Shown: positions 1 to 5,747, numbered from the stretch's first letter. The stretch: 7,600 nucleotides of DNA from JAEUPI01 sp035499355 (GCA_035499355.1 DATJYZ010000261.1:1-7600); one strand, 5' to 3'. Notes: a model not told the origin generated them from the letters alone. Translations and numbers: made by a program.

Positions 1-95
1 CGCCTGGACAGCGCCCTCAGGCTCTCTTGACTACCTTGTATTGCTCGACGGATCGCCTCTGTTGTGGTGGCGCAGCCATGAAGAACCTGGCCCAT
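1..95 (-). CDS. IS481-family transposase, N-terminal fragment (cut by window edge)
   Basis: The ATG at 93-95 opens a frame that stays open to the window edge: 31 codons plus 2 nt, beginning MGQVLHGCATTTEAIRRA and continuing IQGSQESLRALSR. I recognise this from memory as the N-terminus of a widespread proteobacterial IS481-family transposase (usual form MGQVLHGSATTTEA). In that family this segment leads into a helix-turn-helix of the type YGINPKTVAKW, followed by a DDE integrase core. Here Cys replaces the usual Ser at residue 8. The start is supported by a strong Shine-Dalgarno sequence, AAGGAGG, 4 nt upstream of the ATG. Whether the full transposase is intact cannot be judged. The frame is too short to be found by length alone, so the call rests on sequence recognition. 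Confidence 0.8.
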   Translation of the reverse strand, partial: MGQVLHGCATTTEAIRRAIQGSQESLRALSR

Positions 96-123
96 AGTGC
101 CTCCTTCCATTGAGGAGAAAAGA

Positions 124-151
124 GTGCACCATCAAAACCTGGGATCACACA
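124..151 (-). repeat. Putative terminal inverted repeat of the IS481-family element
   Basis: Read on the minus strand from 151 inward, the sequence runs TGTGTGATCCCAGGTTTTG and then ATGGTGCAC. It lies between the CTAG target and the transposase leader, where the element's terminal repeat should be. The matching repeat at the other end is outside the window, so its length and exact first base are inferred. Confidence 0.5.
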
Positions 152-157
152 CCTAGT
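152..157. other. CTAG-type insertion target overlapping a stop codon
   Basis: CCTAGT directly flanks the IS end and fits the NCTAGN target known for IS481. Bases 153-155 (CTA) are also the TAG stop codon of the minus-strand binding-protein gene. If target duplication occurred, the stop codon was preserved and the protein was left unchanged, while the gene was cut off from its original downstream sequence. Confidence 0.5.
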
Positions 158-1136
158 CGATCACTTCGTTGGCGAGCAGCATCAACTTCTGGGGCAGCTT
201 CAGATTGAGCGCCTTCGCTGCCTTGAGGTTGACCACCACTTCGATGATGGTTGGCTGCAGCACCGGCAACTCGCTTGCCTTGGCGCCCCTCAGGATGCGG
301 CCTGCATAGATGCCGGCCTGGCGGTACATCTCGCGGATGCTCGCGCCGTACGAAATGAGGCCACCGGCCAGAGCAAACTCGCGCACAAAGTAGATCGCAG
401 GCAACTGCTGTTGCTCCGCGAATTCCACGAGGCGCGCACGCTGGCTGAGGAGCATTGGATCGGTGCCGATGAACAGCGCCGCCGGCCGCTCTCGGAGCAG
501 CACCTGGAAGGCAGCGTCGAAGTCCCGGGCGTTGCGCGTCTGTACCGTGACCACCGGATGCCCCAGCCCGCGCGCAGCCTGCTCGGCGTCGCCTTGCTCA
601 GCCGTCGCATTCGGGTTGTCGGGGTTCATGATGAGAGCGAACTTGCCCTCGCGCGCGATTTCGTGCAGCACCTCGATGCGCTTGCCACCGATGTTGCTCG
701 AGATCAGGCTGATCCCCGTCAGGTTGCCGCCTGGGCGGCCATAGCTCTCCACCAAGCCGTAGCGAACCGGGTCGCCCCCGATCGTGAAGACGACCGGCGT
801 CTTTCGTGTTGCGGCCTGTGCAGCACGCGCGGAGGCCACATCGCCGGTGGCGGCAATGACCGCCACGTTGCGCTCGACCAGCTCCTTGGCCAGCGCCGCC
901 AGCTTTCCGTAGTCGCCGCCAGCCCAACGGAACTCGATCGCAACGTTGCGGCCAACGGTGTAGCCGGTCTCCTCAAGCCCCTGTCCGAAGGCCGCCACGT
1001 TGAACTGGTACAGCTCGGCAGTGGCGCTGTTCAGAAAGCCCACGACGGGCATCGTGTCGCGGCCCTGCGCGTGCGCACGAAAAGCGCCAATCACAGTACT
1101 GCCCGCCAGCCAGGCAGCAGCGGTGCGTCGCTCCAT
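153..1136 (-). CDS. ABC transporter substrate-binding protein (PF04392-like), periplasmic
   Basis: This 327-aa protein has the usual length and pattern of the ABC_sub_bind family (TrpX-like). Such proteins capture a small ligand in the periplasm for an ABC importer; their ligands are mostly unknown. Family signs are VGFL at residues 32-35, the F-x-x-GL-x-E-x-GY-x-x-GRN region at 50-64, PVVFTIGGDPV...GLVES...RPGGNLTG at 114-141, LIMNPDNP at 168-175, and the typical C-terminal end LANEVID. Residues 1-23 look like an export signal (RR at 3-4, cleavage after AHA), but they lack the RREFI-type Tat motif common in this family, so Sec export is equally possible. The ATG is preceded by GGAGG with good spacing. 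No permease or ATPase gene is nearby, so the binding protein is an orphan here. Its stop codon lies in the IS target CTAG, and the C-terminus looks naturally complete. Its base composition is visibly less GC-rich than the operon to the right. Confidence 0.9.
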   Translation of the reverse strand: MERRTAAAWLAGSTVIGAFRAHAQGRDTMPVVGFLNSATAELYQFNVAAFGQGLEETGYTVGRNVAIEFRWAGGDYGKLAALAKELVERNVAVIAATGDVASARAAQAATRKTPVVFTIGGDPVRYGLVESYGRPGGNLTGISLISSNIGGKRIEVLHEIAREGKFALIMNPDNPNATAEQGDAEQAARGLGHPVVTVQTRNARDFDAAFQVLLRERPAALFIGTDPMLLSQRARLVEFAEQQQLPAIYFVREFALAGGLISYGASIREMYRQAGIYAGRILRGAKASELPVLQPTIIEVVVNLKAAKALNLKLPQKLMLLANEVID

Positions 1137-1201
1137 GATCTACCTCCGGCACGCCGTCGCCCGGCGCGCGCCCTCTCGCACGAGAAATGTAGCGCAGTGG
1201 G

Positions 1202-1213
1202 CAGACCGGTCTG
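1202..1213. promoter_or_regulatory. 12-bp perfect palindrome upstream of the binding-protein gene
   Basis: CAGACCGGTCTG is a perfect inverted repeat 66-77 nt upstream of the ATG at 1136. Its position suits an operator for that gene. No convincing -35/-10 pair is visible beside it, and GC-rich DNA produces short palindromes by chance, so this is only a candidate. Confidence 0.25.
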
Positions 1214-1219
1214 GCGAAG

Positions 1220-1240
1220 GCATCCGATGACGCATCCGAT
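1220..1240. repeat. Short direct repeat GCATCCGAT x2
   Basis: GCATCCGAT occurs at 1220-1228 and again at 1232-1240, a 12-nt period, in the spacer upstream of the binding-protein gene. It may be a tandem half-site next to the palindrome at 1202-1213, or simple local duplication. Nothing else distinguishes the two. Confidence 0.3.
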
Positions 1241-1246
1241 TCCCGT

Positions 1247-1271
1247 GCTCGAGCCCGCGCGCTGCTCGAGC
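1247..1271 (-). terminator. Possible hairpin downstream of the operon (no U-tract)
   Basis: The 8-base palindrome GCTCGAGC occurs at 1247-1254 and 1264-1271, inside a 13-nt direct repeat TGCTCGAGCCCGC (1246-1258 and 1263-1275). Because each unit is self-complementary, the two can pair as an 8-bp stem with a 9-nt loop. This lies 12-36 nt past the stop of the last gene of the minus-strand operon, where a terminator would be expected. No T-run follows in the direction of transcription, so it is not a canonical rho-independent terminator. Confidence 0.3.
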
Positions 1272-1282
1272 CCGCCGCTCGC

Positions 1283-1783
1283 TCAGATCTGCAGCTCCGG
1301 CCGCAGGTACTTGCGCCGCAAGGTCTCGATGCTGGCGAAGCGCGCGGCGACGAAGGTGGCGGTGAAGCAAGCCTCGGTGGCCTTGGTCGGATGCTCCAGC
1401 AGCGTGATGAAGAGCGACTCGCCGCTCTTCTTCTGCCACAGGATGATCTTCGACACCGGAAAGCCGTGCCGGGCCAGCACCGGATAGCGCTGCTCCATCT
1501 CGGCCTGCACGCGCGCCTGGTCGTCGGCGTCGAGGGCGACGCGCTGGTCGATCGGGTCGAACTGGATCACGCTGCTGCTGACGCAGCTCTCGATGCGCAT
1601 GGCCACTTCGGCAGCAACGGTCGCTGCGTGCCAGGAAGCGCCGAGAAGAGCCAGCAGCCAGAAGACCGGTACACGCGCGATGACCCCGAGCGAACACCGC
1701 GGATCCGGCTTCGCCGGGCCGCTGGTGTTGCCCCCTCGAGGGGGAGGCGGCCGCCAGGCCGCAACGGGGGTGGGCGCGTTCAC
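1283..1783 (-). CDS. Small putative exported protein of unknown function (start uncertain)
   Basis: I do not recognise this protein. From the GTG at 1781-1783 it would be 166 aa, and that GTG overlaps the ligase stop by 4 nt (GTGA), a usual coupling arrangement. However, residues 2-33 (TPVAAWRPPPPRGG and what follows) are the translation of an intergenic repeat, so this stretch is doubtful as protein. Residues about 36-60 (ARVPVFWLLALLGASW, then HAATVAAEVA) look like a signal peptide, which argues for export to the periplasm and against the first ATG (1598-1600, 105 aa), which would remove it. No ATG, GTG or TTG lies just before that segment; an ATC codon (1679-1681) stands where a start would be expected. 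The remaining roughly 105 residues are mixed alpha/beta-like, with two Cys (CVSSSV and EACFTATF), ending LRPELQI. Its position at the end of the operon suggests a role with the acyl-assembly genes. Confidence 0.55.
   Translation of the reverse strand: MNAPTPVAAWRPPPPRGGNTSGPAKPDPRCSLGVIARVPVFWLLALLGASWHAATVAAEVAMRIESCVSSSVIQFDPIDQRVALDADDQARVQAEMEQRYPVLARHGFPVSKIILWQKKSGESLFITLLEHPTKATEACFTATFVAARFASIETLRRKYLRPELQI
1705..1762. repeat. REP-like palindromic intergenic element
   Basis: This element contains three inverted repeats in a row. They are CCGGC-TTC-GCCGG (1705-1717), the perfect 14-bp palindrome CCCCCTCGAGGGGG (1731-1744), and GCGGCC/GGCCGC (1747-1752 and 1757-1762). The CCCCCTCGAGGGGG core with flanking hairpins is a pattern I recall as a very frequent intergenic repeat in Burkholderiales genomes; I cannot count copies here. 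It lies just past the ligase stop and before the exported-protein signal peptide. There it could act as an intercistronic mRNA hairpin affecting stability or read-through. On the minus strand the first hairpin has a GC-GAA-GC tip, which is a very stable small loop. Confidence 0.6.
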
Positions 1784-3348
1784 ACGATGCGGCTCTTGCC
1801 GTGACCCTGCCAATACTTGTCGCGCAGCGGCTTCTTGTACAGCTTGCCGGTGGGCAGCCGCGGCAGCGCGTCGGTGAAGTCGATCGTGCGCGGGCACTTC
1901 ATGTGGGCCAGATGATCGCGGCAAAACGCGATCAGCGCGGTGGCGAATTCCGCGTCGGCCTTCACGCCGGCCATCGGTTGCACCACCGCTTTCACTTCCT
2001 CGCCGAGGTCCTCGTTGGGCACGCCGAACACCGCGGCGTCGGCCACCTGCGGGTGCGTGATCAGCAGGTTCTCGCACTCCTGCGGGTAGATGTTGACGCC
2101 GCCGGAGATGATCATGAAGGTCGAGCGGTCGGTGAGGTAGAGGAAGCCGTCGTTGTCGAGGTAGCCGACGTCGCCCACCGTGGTCATGGTGCCGTCGGCC
2201 GAGCGCGAGGCCTGCGTACGCTCGGGGTCGTTGAAGTACTCGAACGGGCTCGCCGTCTTGAACCACAGCTCGCCGGCCTGGCCCCTGGGCAGCGGCTGGC
2301 GATGCTCGTCGAGCACGTGCAGGTCGCCGAGCAGCACCTTGCCGACGGTGCCGCGATGCGCCAGCCACTCGGCGGTGTTGCAGGCGGTGAAGCCCAGGCC
2401 CTCGGTAGCGCCGTAGTACTCGTGGATGATCGGGCCCCACCACTCGATCATCTGCTCCTTCACCGGCACCGGGCACGGCGCCGCGGCGTGCACCGCGATC
2501 GTCAGCGAGCTCAGGTCGTAGCGCCTGCGCACGGTCTCTGGCAGCTTGAGCATGCGGCTGAACATCGTGGGCACCAGCTGGATGTGCGTGATACGGTGCT
2601 GCTCGATCAGCGCGAGGCACACTTCGGGGTCGAAGTGCTCCATGATCACCACGGTGCCGCCGTTGCGCACGGCGAGCGACACGTTGGCCTGCGGCGCCGA
2701 GTGGTACAGCGGCGCCGGCGACAGGTAGCGCATGCCGTCCTTGCACTGCCACAGGTTGTTCAGAAAGTGGAACAGCGGCAGCGGCTGCGACGGCGGGTTC
2801 TCCGGCAGCGGGCGGATGATGCCCTTGGGCCGCCCGGTCGTGCCCGACGAATAGAGCATCGGCGTGCCGAGCCACTCGTCGGCGATCGGCGTGGCGGGGA
2901 ACTTCGAGGTCGCCTCGATGAAATCGACGTAGCGCGCATCGTCGAGCGCGCGCACCGCGGCGCCGCCGCCGACCACCAGGCAGCGCCTGACGCGCGGGCA
3001 CCTGGCCAGCGCCGCCTGCGCCACCGGCAGCTTGGCCAGCGAGGTGATCAGCACCTGCGACTGGCTGTTGTCGACGATGTAGGCCGCCTCGTCGGCGGTG
3101 AGGTAGGAGTTGATGCAGGTGTAGTACAGCCCCGAACGCTCGCCGGCCCCGTTGCACTCGAGGTAGCGGTCGTTGTTCTCCATGAAGATGGCGTAGTGAT
3201 CGAGCCGCCGCAGGCCCTCGGCGCGCAGCAGGTGCGCCAGCCGGTTGGTGCGCCGCTCGTGCTCGGCGTAGGTCACCGTCTCGCCGCTGCCGGCCATGAC
3301 GAATGCCACGCGGTCAGGGTGCTGCGCGAAGCGGTTGCCGGCGTACAT
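1780..3348 (-). CDS. AMP-forming long-chain acyl-CoA synthetase (FadD-like)
   Basis: This enzyme of the adenylate-forming (ANL) superfamily should convert a carboxylic acid plus ATP to acyl-AMP and then to acyl-CoA in the cytoplasm. The full set of core motifs is present (numbering from GTG 3363). The ATP loop YSSGTTGRPKG is at 171-181, YYGATEG at 316-322, GDVGYLDNDGFLYLTDR at 397-413, the hinge-region GGVNIYPQE at 421-429, and PTGKLYKK with the catalytic Lys at 507. The N-terminal SGLYYTCINSYLTADEAAYI resembles the proteobacterial fatty-acid CoA ligases of the PRK08276 type. The ATG at 3346-3348 (522 aa) has a GGAG 9 nt upstream and fits the MY-start of relatives. An in-frame GTG at 3361-3363 would add five residues. 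It lies 82 nt after the ketosynthase stop and is probably co-transcribed. Acyl-chain preference cannot be read from sequence; direct loading of the neighbouring carrier protein is possible but unproven. Confidence 0.92.
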   Translation of the reverse strand: MYAGNRFAQHPDRVAFVMAGSGETVTYAEHERRTNRLAHLLRAEGLRRLDHYAIFMENNDRYLECNGAGERSGLYYTCINSYLTADEAAYIVDNSQSQVLITSLAKLPVAQAALARCPRVRRCLVVGGGAAVRALDDARYVDFIEATSKFPATPIADEWLGTPMLYSSGTTGRPKGIIRPLPENPPSQPLPLFHFLNNLWQCKDGMRYLSPAPLYHSAPQANVSLAVRNGGTVVIMEHFDPEVCLALIEQHRITHIQLVPTMFSRMLKLPETVRRRYDLSSLTIAVHAAAPCPVPVKEQMIEWWGPIIHEYYGATEGLGFTACNTAEWLAHRGTVGKVLLGDLHVLDEHRQPLPRGQAGELWFKTASPFEYFNDPERTQASRSADGTMTTVGDVGYLDNDGFLYLTDRSTFMIISGGVNIYPQECENLLITHPQVADAAVFGVPNEDLGEEVKAVVQPMAGVKADAEFATALIAFCRDHLAHMKCPRTIDFTDALPRLPTGKLYKKPLRDKYWQGHGKSRIV

Positions 3349-3375
3349 GCTCGCTGTCTCCACGCCACCGGTCGT

Positions 3376-3417
3376 GGTGCCGGGGTCGGCGCGATGCTAG
3401 CGCGGCGGCGCGGCACC
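3376..3417 (-). repeat. Inverted repeat in the ketosynthase-ligase gap
   Basis: GGTGCCG (3376-3382) and CGGCACC (3411-3417) can form a 7-bp stem with a 28-nt loop in the 82-nt space between the ketosynthase stop and the ligase ATG. It could be an mRNA structure between cistrons. There is no T-run, and such stems arise easily at this GC content. Confidence 0.25.
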
Positions 3418-3430
3418 GGGCTCTACTCGT

Positions 3431-4669
3431 TTACACCGTCGACAGCGCTCCGTGCGCGCGCTTGAACGCCAGTACGACGTTGGTGCCGCCGAAGGCGAAC
3501 GAGTTGCTGATCGCGGCGTCGAGCGACGGCGCGTCGATGCCCTGGCCGCGCACCACCGGCACGTCGCATTGCGGGTCGAGGTCGTGGCACGAGGCGGTCG
3601 GCGGCACCTGGCCGCGCTGCAGCGCCAGCACCGTGATCACCGCCTCGAGCGCACCGGCGGCGCCGAGCAGGTGGCCGTGCATCGACTTGGTCGAGCTGAC
3701 GCGCAGCCGCGCGACGTCGGGGCCCCAGACGTGGCGCAGCGCGTCGCACTCGACCACGTCGCCGACGCGCGTGGCGGTGCCATGCGCATTGCAGTAGCCC
3801 ACCTGCGCGGGCACCAGTGCGCTGCGCGCCAGCGCCTGCTGCAGCGCGCGCACCTGGCCGTCGCGCTCGGGCTTGGTCATGTGGCTGGCGTCGCAGCTGA
3901 CGCCGTAGCCGCTCAGCTCGGCGTAGGCGCGCACGCCGCGCGCCTGGGCGTGCTGCTCCGACTCCAGCACCAGCATCGCGGCGCCGTCGCCGAGCACCAG
4001 GCCGCTGCGCGTGCTGTCGAACGGGCGGCATGAACTCGACGGCTCTTCGGTGTCGGGCACCGCCAGTGCCTGCATCGCCTGCCAGGCGCGCACGACGCCG
4101 GGCACGATCACGGATTCGGCGCCACCGGCGATCGCCACGTCGACGCGCCCGCTGGCGATCGCCTCGCTGGCTTCGGCGATCGCCACCGCCGCCGACGCGC
4201 AGGCCACCGAGTAGGTGTAGACCGGGCCGCGCGCGCCGACGCGCAATGCCAGATGGGCGGCCGGTGCGTTGGCCATGCTCGCCACCACCGTCAGCGGCGG
4301 CACGCGCTTGTTCTGGCGGAAGGCCTCGTAGCCGTCGTCGAGCGCGCCGGCGCCGCCCATGCCGCTGCCCACGTACACGCCCACCCGCTCGGGGTCGATG
4401 CCGTCGGGCCACTGCGCATCGCTGCGCGCCATTTCGCCGGCCGCCACCGCCATCTGGCTGACGCGATCGACCCCGGCGAGCTGCAGCTTGTTGAACCAAC
4501 GCTCCGGCGTGAACGGCGTTCTCGCCACCGCCACGGGCGGCACGTCGTCGCGGTCCCACAGCGCGATCGCCGAGCGGCCCTGCATCAGCGAGTCGAACAC
4601 CGCGGCCGGCCGGTCGCCGTGCGGGCTCGTCAGGCCGATGCCGGTGACGACGATGCGCTGGCGGGTCAT
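3431..4669 (-). CDS. Beta-ketoacyl-[ACP] synthase (FabF/KAS II-like), divergent
   Basis: This 412-aa decarboxylating thiolase-fold condensing enzyme joins an acyl group on its active-site Cys with malonyl-ACP to give beta-ketoacyl-ACP. The Cys-His-His triad is intact: Cys157 in YSVACASAAVA, His296 in NAHGTATRVGD, and His333 in SSTKSMHGHLLGAAGALE, with Lys328 also present. The length matches FabF, and IVVTGIGLTSPHG at the N-terminus is typical. Several usually constant positions differ: His331 replaces the Thr of KSMTGH, Ala392 replaces Gly in the SNSFGFGGTN gate, and Arg301 replaces the Pro of GTSTP/GTGTP. This suggests a pathway-specific enzyme rather than the housekeeping FabF. Its ATG shares one base with the stop of the upstream carrier-protein gene (TGATG), so the two are translationally coupled. 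Its partner is most likely that carrier protein. The substrate is not predictable from the window. Confidence 0.93.
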   Translation of the reverse strand: MTRQRIVVTGIGLTSPHGDRPAAVFDSLMQGRSAIALWDRDDVPPVAVARTPFTPERWFNKLQLAGVDRVSQMAVAAGEMARSDAQWPDGIDPERVGVYVGSGMGGAGALDDGYEAFRQNKRVPPLTVVASMANAPAAHLALRVGARGPVYTYSVACASAAVAIAEASEAIASGRVDVAIAGGAESVIVPGVVRAWQAMQALAVPDTEEPSSSCRPFDSTRSGLVLGDGAAMLVLESEQHAQARGVRAYAELSGYGVSCDASHMTKPERDGQVRALQQALARSALVPAQVGYCNAHGTATRVGDVVECDALRHVWGPDVARLRVSSTKSMHGHLLGAAGALEAVITVLALQRGQVPPTASCHDLDPQCDVPVVRGQGIDAPSLDAAISNSFAFGGTNVVLAFKRAHGALSTV

Positions 4670-4911
4670 CAGGCCACGGCCGGCGCGCGCAGTTTGTCGA
4701 CCACCTCGATCAGGGCGTGCAGCGTGTTGACCGCCGTGTATTGCTCGGGATACTCGAAGCCGAAGCGGTCTTCGATCGAGAACAGCAGCTCGGCCTTCGA
4801 CAGCGAGTCGAGGCCGTACTCCTCGAGCGGCTTGTCGGGGTCGATGGAGGCGGGATCGATGTCGAACTTGTCGTGGATCAGTTCGAGCAGTTCATTCAGT
4901 GTGCTGGACAT
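4669..4911 (-). CDS. Acyl carrier protein (dedicated, free-standing)
   Basis: This 80-aa acidic carrier protein has the phosphopantetheine-attachment motif GLDSLSKAELL, the modified residue being Ser36. Helix-rich segments lie on both sides (NELLELIHDKFDID and AELLFSIEDRFGFEY), as in the four-helix ACP fold. It would carry acyl intermediates as thioesters for the ketosynthase in the cytoplasm. The ATG at 4909-4911 is chosen because GGAGG stands 4 nt upstream and the protein then has normal ACP length; the frame is open further upstream, but that extension is not ACP-like. It overlaps the end of the hydrolase gene by 16 nt and the ketosynthase start by 1 nt. It is not next to fabD/fabG as the housekeeping acpP usually is, which points to a specialised pathway. 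Confidence 0.92.
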   Translation of the reverse strand: MSSTLNELLELIHDKFDIDPASIDPDKPLEEYGLDSLSKAELLFSIEDRFGFEYPEQYTAVNTLHALIEVVDKLRAPAVA

Positions 4912-5747
4912 AGGGCCTCCGCTGCAACGATGGGCGTGCTCGGCCGGACGGCCACCGCCTCCCTGCGTGCCGATGCGCACGCGGTCCGGGTGAAATCGCG
5001 CAGTTCGTCGCTGACGCGTTGGCGATCGTTGTCGATCGTGATCATGTGATAGCTGTTCTCGAGCACCACCAGCCGCTTGTCGGTGGCGGCCAGCGCGTGC
5101 ATCGAGCGCTGTGCGCTGGCCAGCGTGCAGACCTCGTCGTCGCGCGCGTGCAGCATCAGCGTGCGTGAGGTGAGGCGGTGCAGCCCGGCACGCACGTGGT
5201 CCTTCAGGCGGTCGACCTCGCGGATCGCCCACAGCGGCAGCGTCGACGGCCCGGCCGCACTGGCGGCGCGCTGCTGCATCTCGCGCGCGATCCAGGCGCG
5301 GATCTTCTCGTTCTTGACGCCGAACGGATCGCGCTCGGCGACGCGGATCCAGCGGTCGAAGCCGAGCGCGTAGCCCAGCCGGCGCAGGTGTCGCCAGCGC
5401 GTCTGCGCCCAGCCGTCGAAGTCGAACGTCGTGGACATCAGCACCAGGCCGGTCACCCGGTGCGGCAGCTCAAGCGCCAGCGACGCCGCCAGCAACGCGC
5501 CGGCACACAGGCCGCCCAGTACCACCGGCCCCGACGGCACTGCATCGGCGATCGCCGCCGACGCCTCAGCGAGCCATTGGCGCCACGTGGTGCGGTCGTC
5601 CCGCGCATCGAGGCTGTAGCCGGCGATGCACGGTGTGATCAGCTCGATGCCGCGGTTGCGCAGCGGCAGCGCGATCAGGCCGAACTCGCGCGGCGTGCTG
5701 CGCAATCCATGCAGCAGCACCAACGGCGGATGTTGGTTGGTGTTCAA
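4896..5747 (-). CDS. Alpha/beta-hydrolase-fold enzyme with Cys in the nucleophile elbow
   Basis: This 283-aa protein is related to Est30/monoacylglycerol-lipase-like hydrolases. The oxyanion-side strand is PLVLLHGLRSTPREF (residues 8-22). The nucleophile elbow is GGLCAGALLA, so residue 81 is Cys (codon TGT) instead of the usual Ser. The acid is probably Asp204 in HARDDEVC and the base His234 in ENSYHMITIDNDR, which matches the Est30-type SYHxxTxD pattern. A Cys-Asp-His triad is known in PHA synthases (G-x-C-x-G) and some thioesterase domains, where it favours acyl transfer. Together with the carrier protein and ketosynthase this suggests an acyltransferase or thioesterase acting on ACP- or CoA-bound product. 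The only in-frame start is TTG at 5745-5747, with a weak ribosome site. The last roughly 30 residues (after DFTRTACASAR) extend beyond the expected fold. It is the first gene of the operon, and its 3' end overlaps the ACP gene. Confidence 0.85.
   Translation of the reverse strand: MNTNQHPPLVLLHGLRSTPREFGLIALPLRNRGIELITPCIAGYSLDARDDRTTWRQWLAEASAAIADAVPSGPVVLGGLCAGALLAASLALELPHRVTGLVLMSTTFDFDGWAQTRWRHLRRLGYALGFDRWIRVAERDPFGVKNEKIRAWIAREMQQRAASAAGPSTLPLWAIREVDRLKDHVRAGLHRLTSRTLMLHARDDEVCTLASAQRSMHALAATDKRLVVLENSYHMITIDNDRQRVSDELRDFTRTACASARREAVAVRPSTPIVAAEALCPAH

Larger units (their letters stand above)
1..151 (-). mobile_element. IS481-family insertion sequence, one end only (partial)
   Basis: This is the transposase-5' end of an insertion sequence; the rest lies beyond the left window edge. 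On the minus strand the element appears to begin TGTGTGATCCCAGG at about base 151 (or TGTGATCCC at 149). TGTG-type ends are known for IS481-family elements. A 5' leader of about 55 nt then leads into the transposase start at base 95. Immediately outside the end is CCTAGT (152-157), which fits the NCTAGN target known for IS481. The other end and the second target copy cannot be seen, so the boundary is accurate only to about 2 nt. Confidence 0.75.

Noticed and set aside
96..152. A 10-codon plus-strand frame starting GTG near 124 after AGGAG
   Set aside because: It is too short, and the region is better explained as the IS leader and terminal repeat.
411..1487. A 358-codon plus-strand frame opposite the binding-protein gene
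   Set aside because: It shows no motif, crosses the 1137-1282 spacer and the end of the small gene, and mirrors a well-supported minus-strand gene.
1679..1697. GTG at 1697 in another frame as start of the small exported protein
   Set aside because: It reads through the signal-peptide region out of frame and would require an unseen one-base indel; noted only as a possibility.
1283..3157. A single 624-codon minus-strand frame covering most of the ligase region and the small gene
   Set aside because: Its first three quarters are an out-of-frame reading of the ligase, very rich in Ala/Arg. Only the part after about 1783 is plausible as protein.
1801..3465. A 554-codon open frame on the plus strand opposite the acyl-CoA ligase
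   Set aside because: It is Arg/His/Val-rich with no recognisable motif and is the mirror of a clear ligase gene; long antisense open frames are expected at this GC content.
3423..4559. A 378-codon Arg-rich frame on the same strand as the ketosynthase
   Set aside because: It is a shifted reading of the ketosynthase, which has an intact catalytic triad in its own frame.
4896..5747. Identification of the Cys-type hydrolase as a PHA synthase
   Set aside because: It shares the G-x-C-x-G elbow, but at 283 aa it is far shorter than PhaC, and its His motif (SYHMITID) matches Est30-like esterases.
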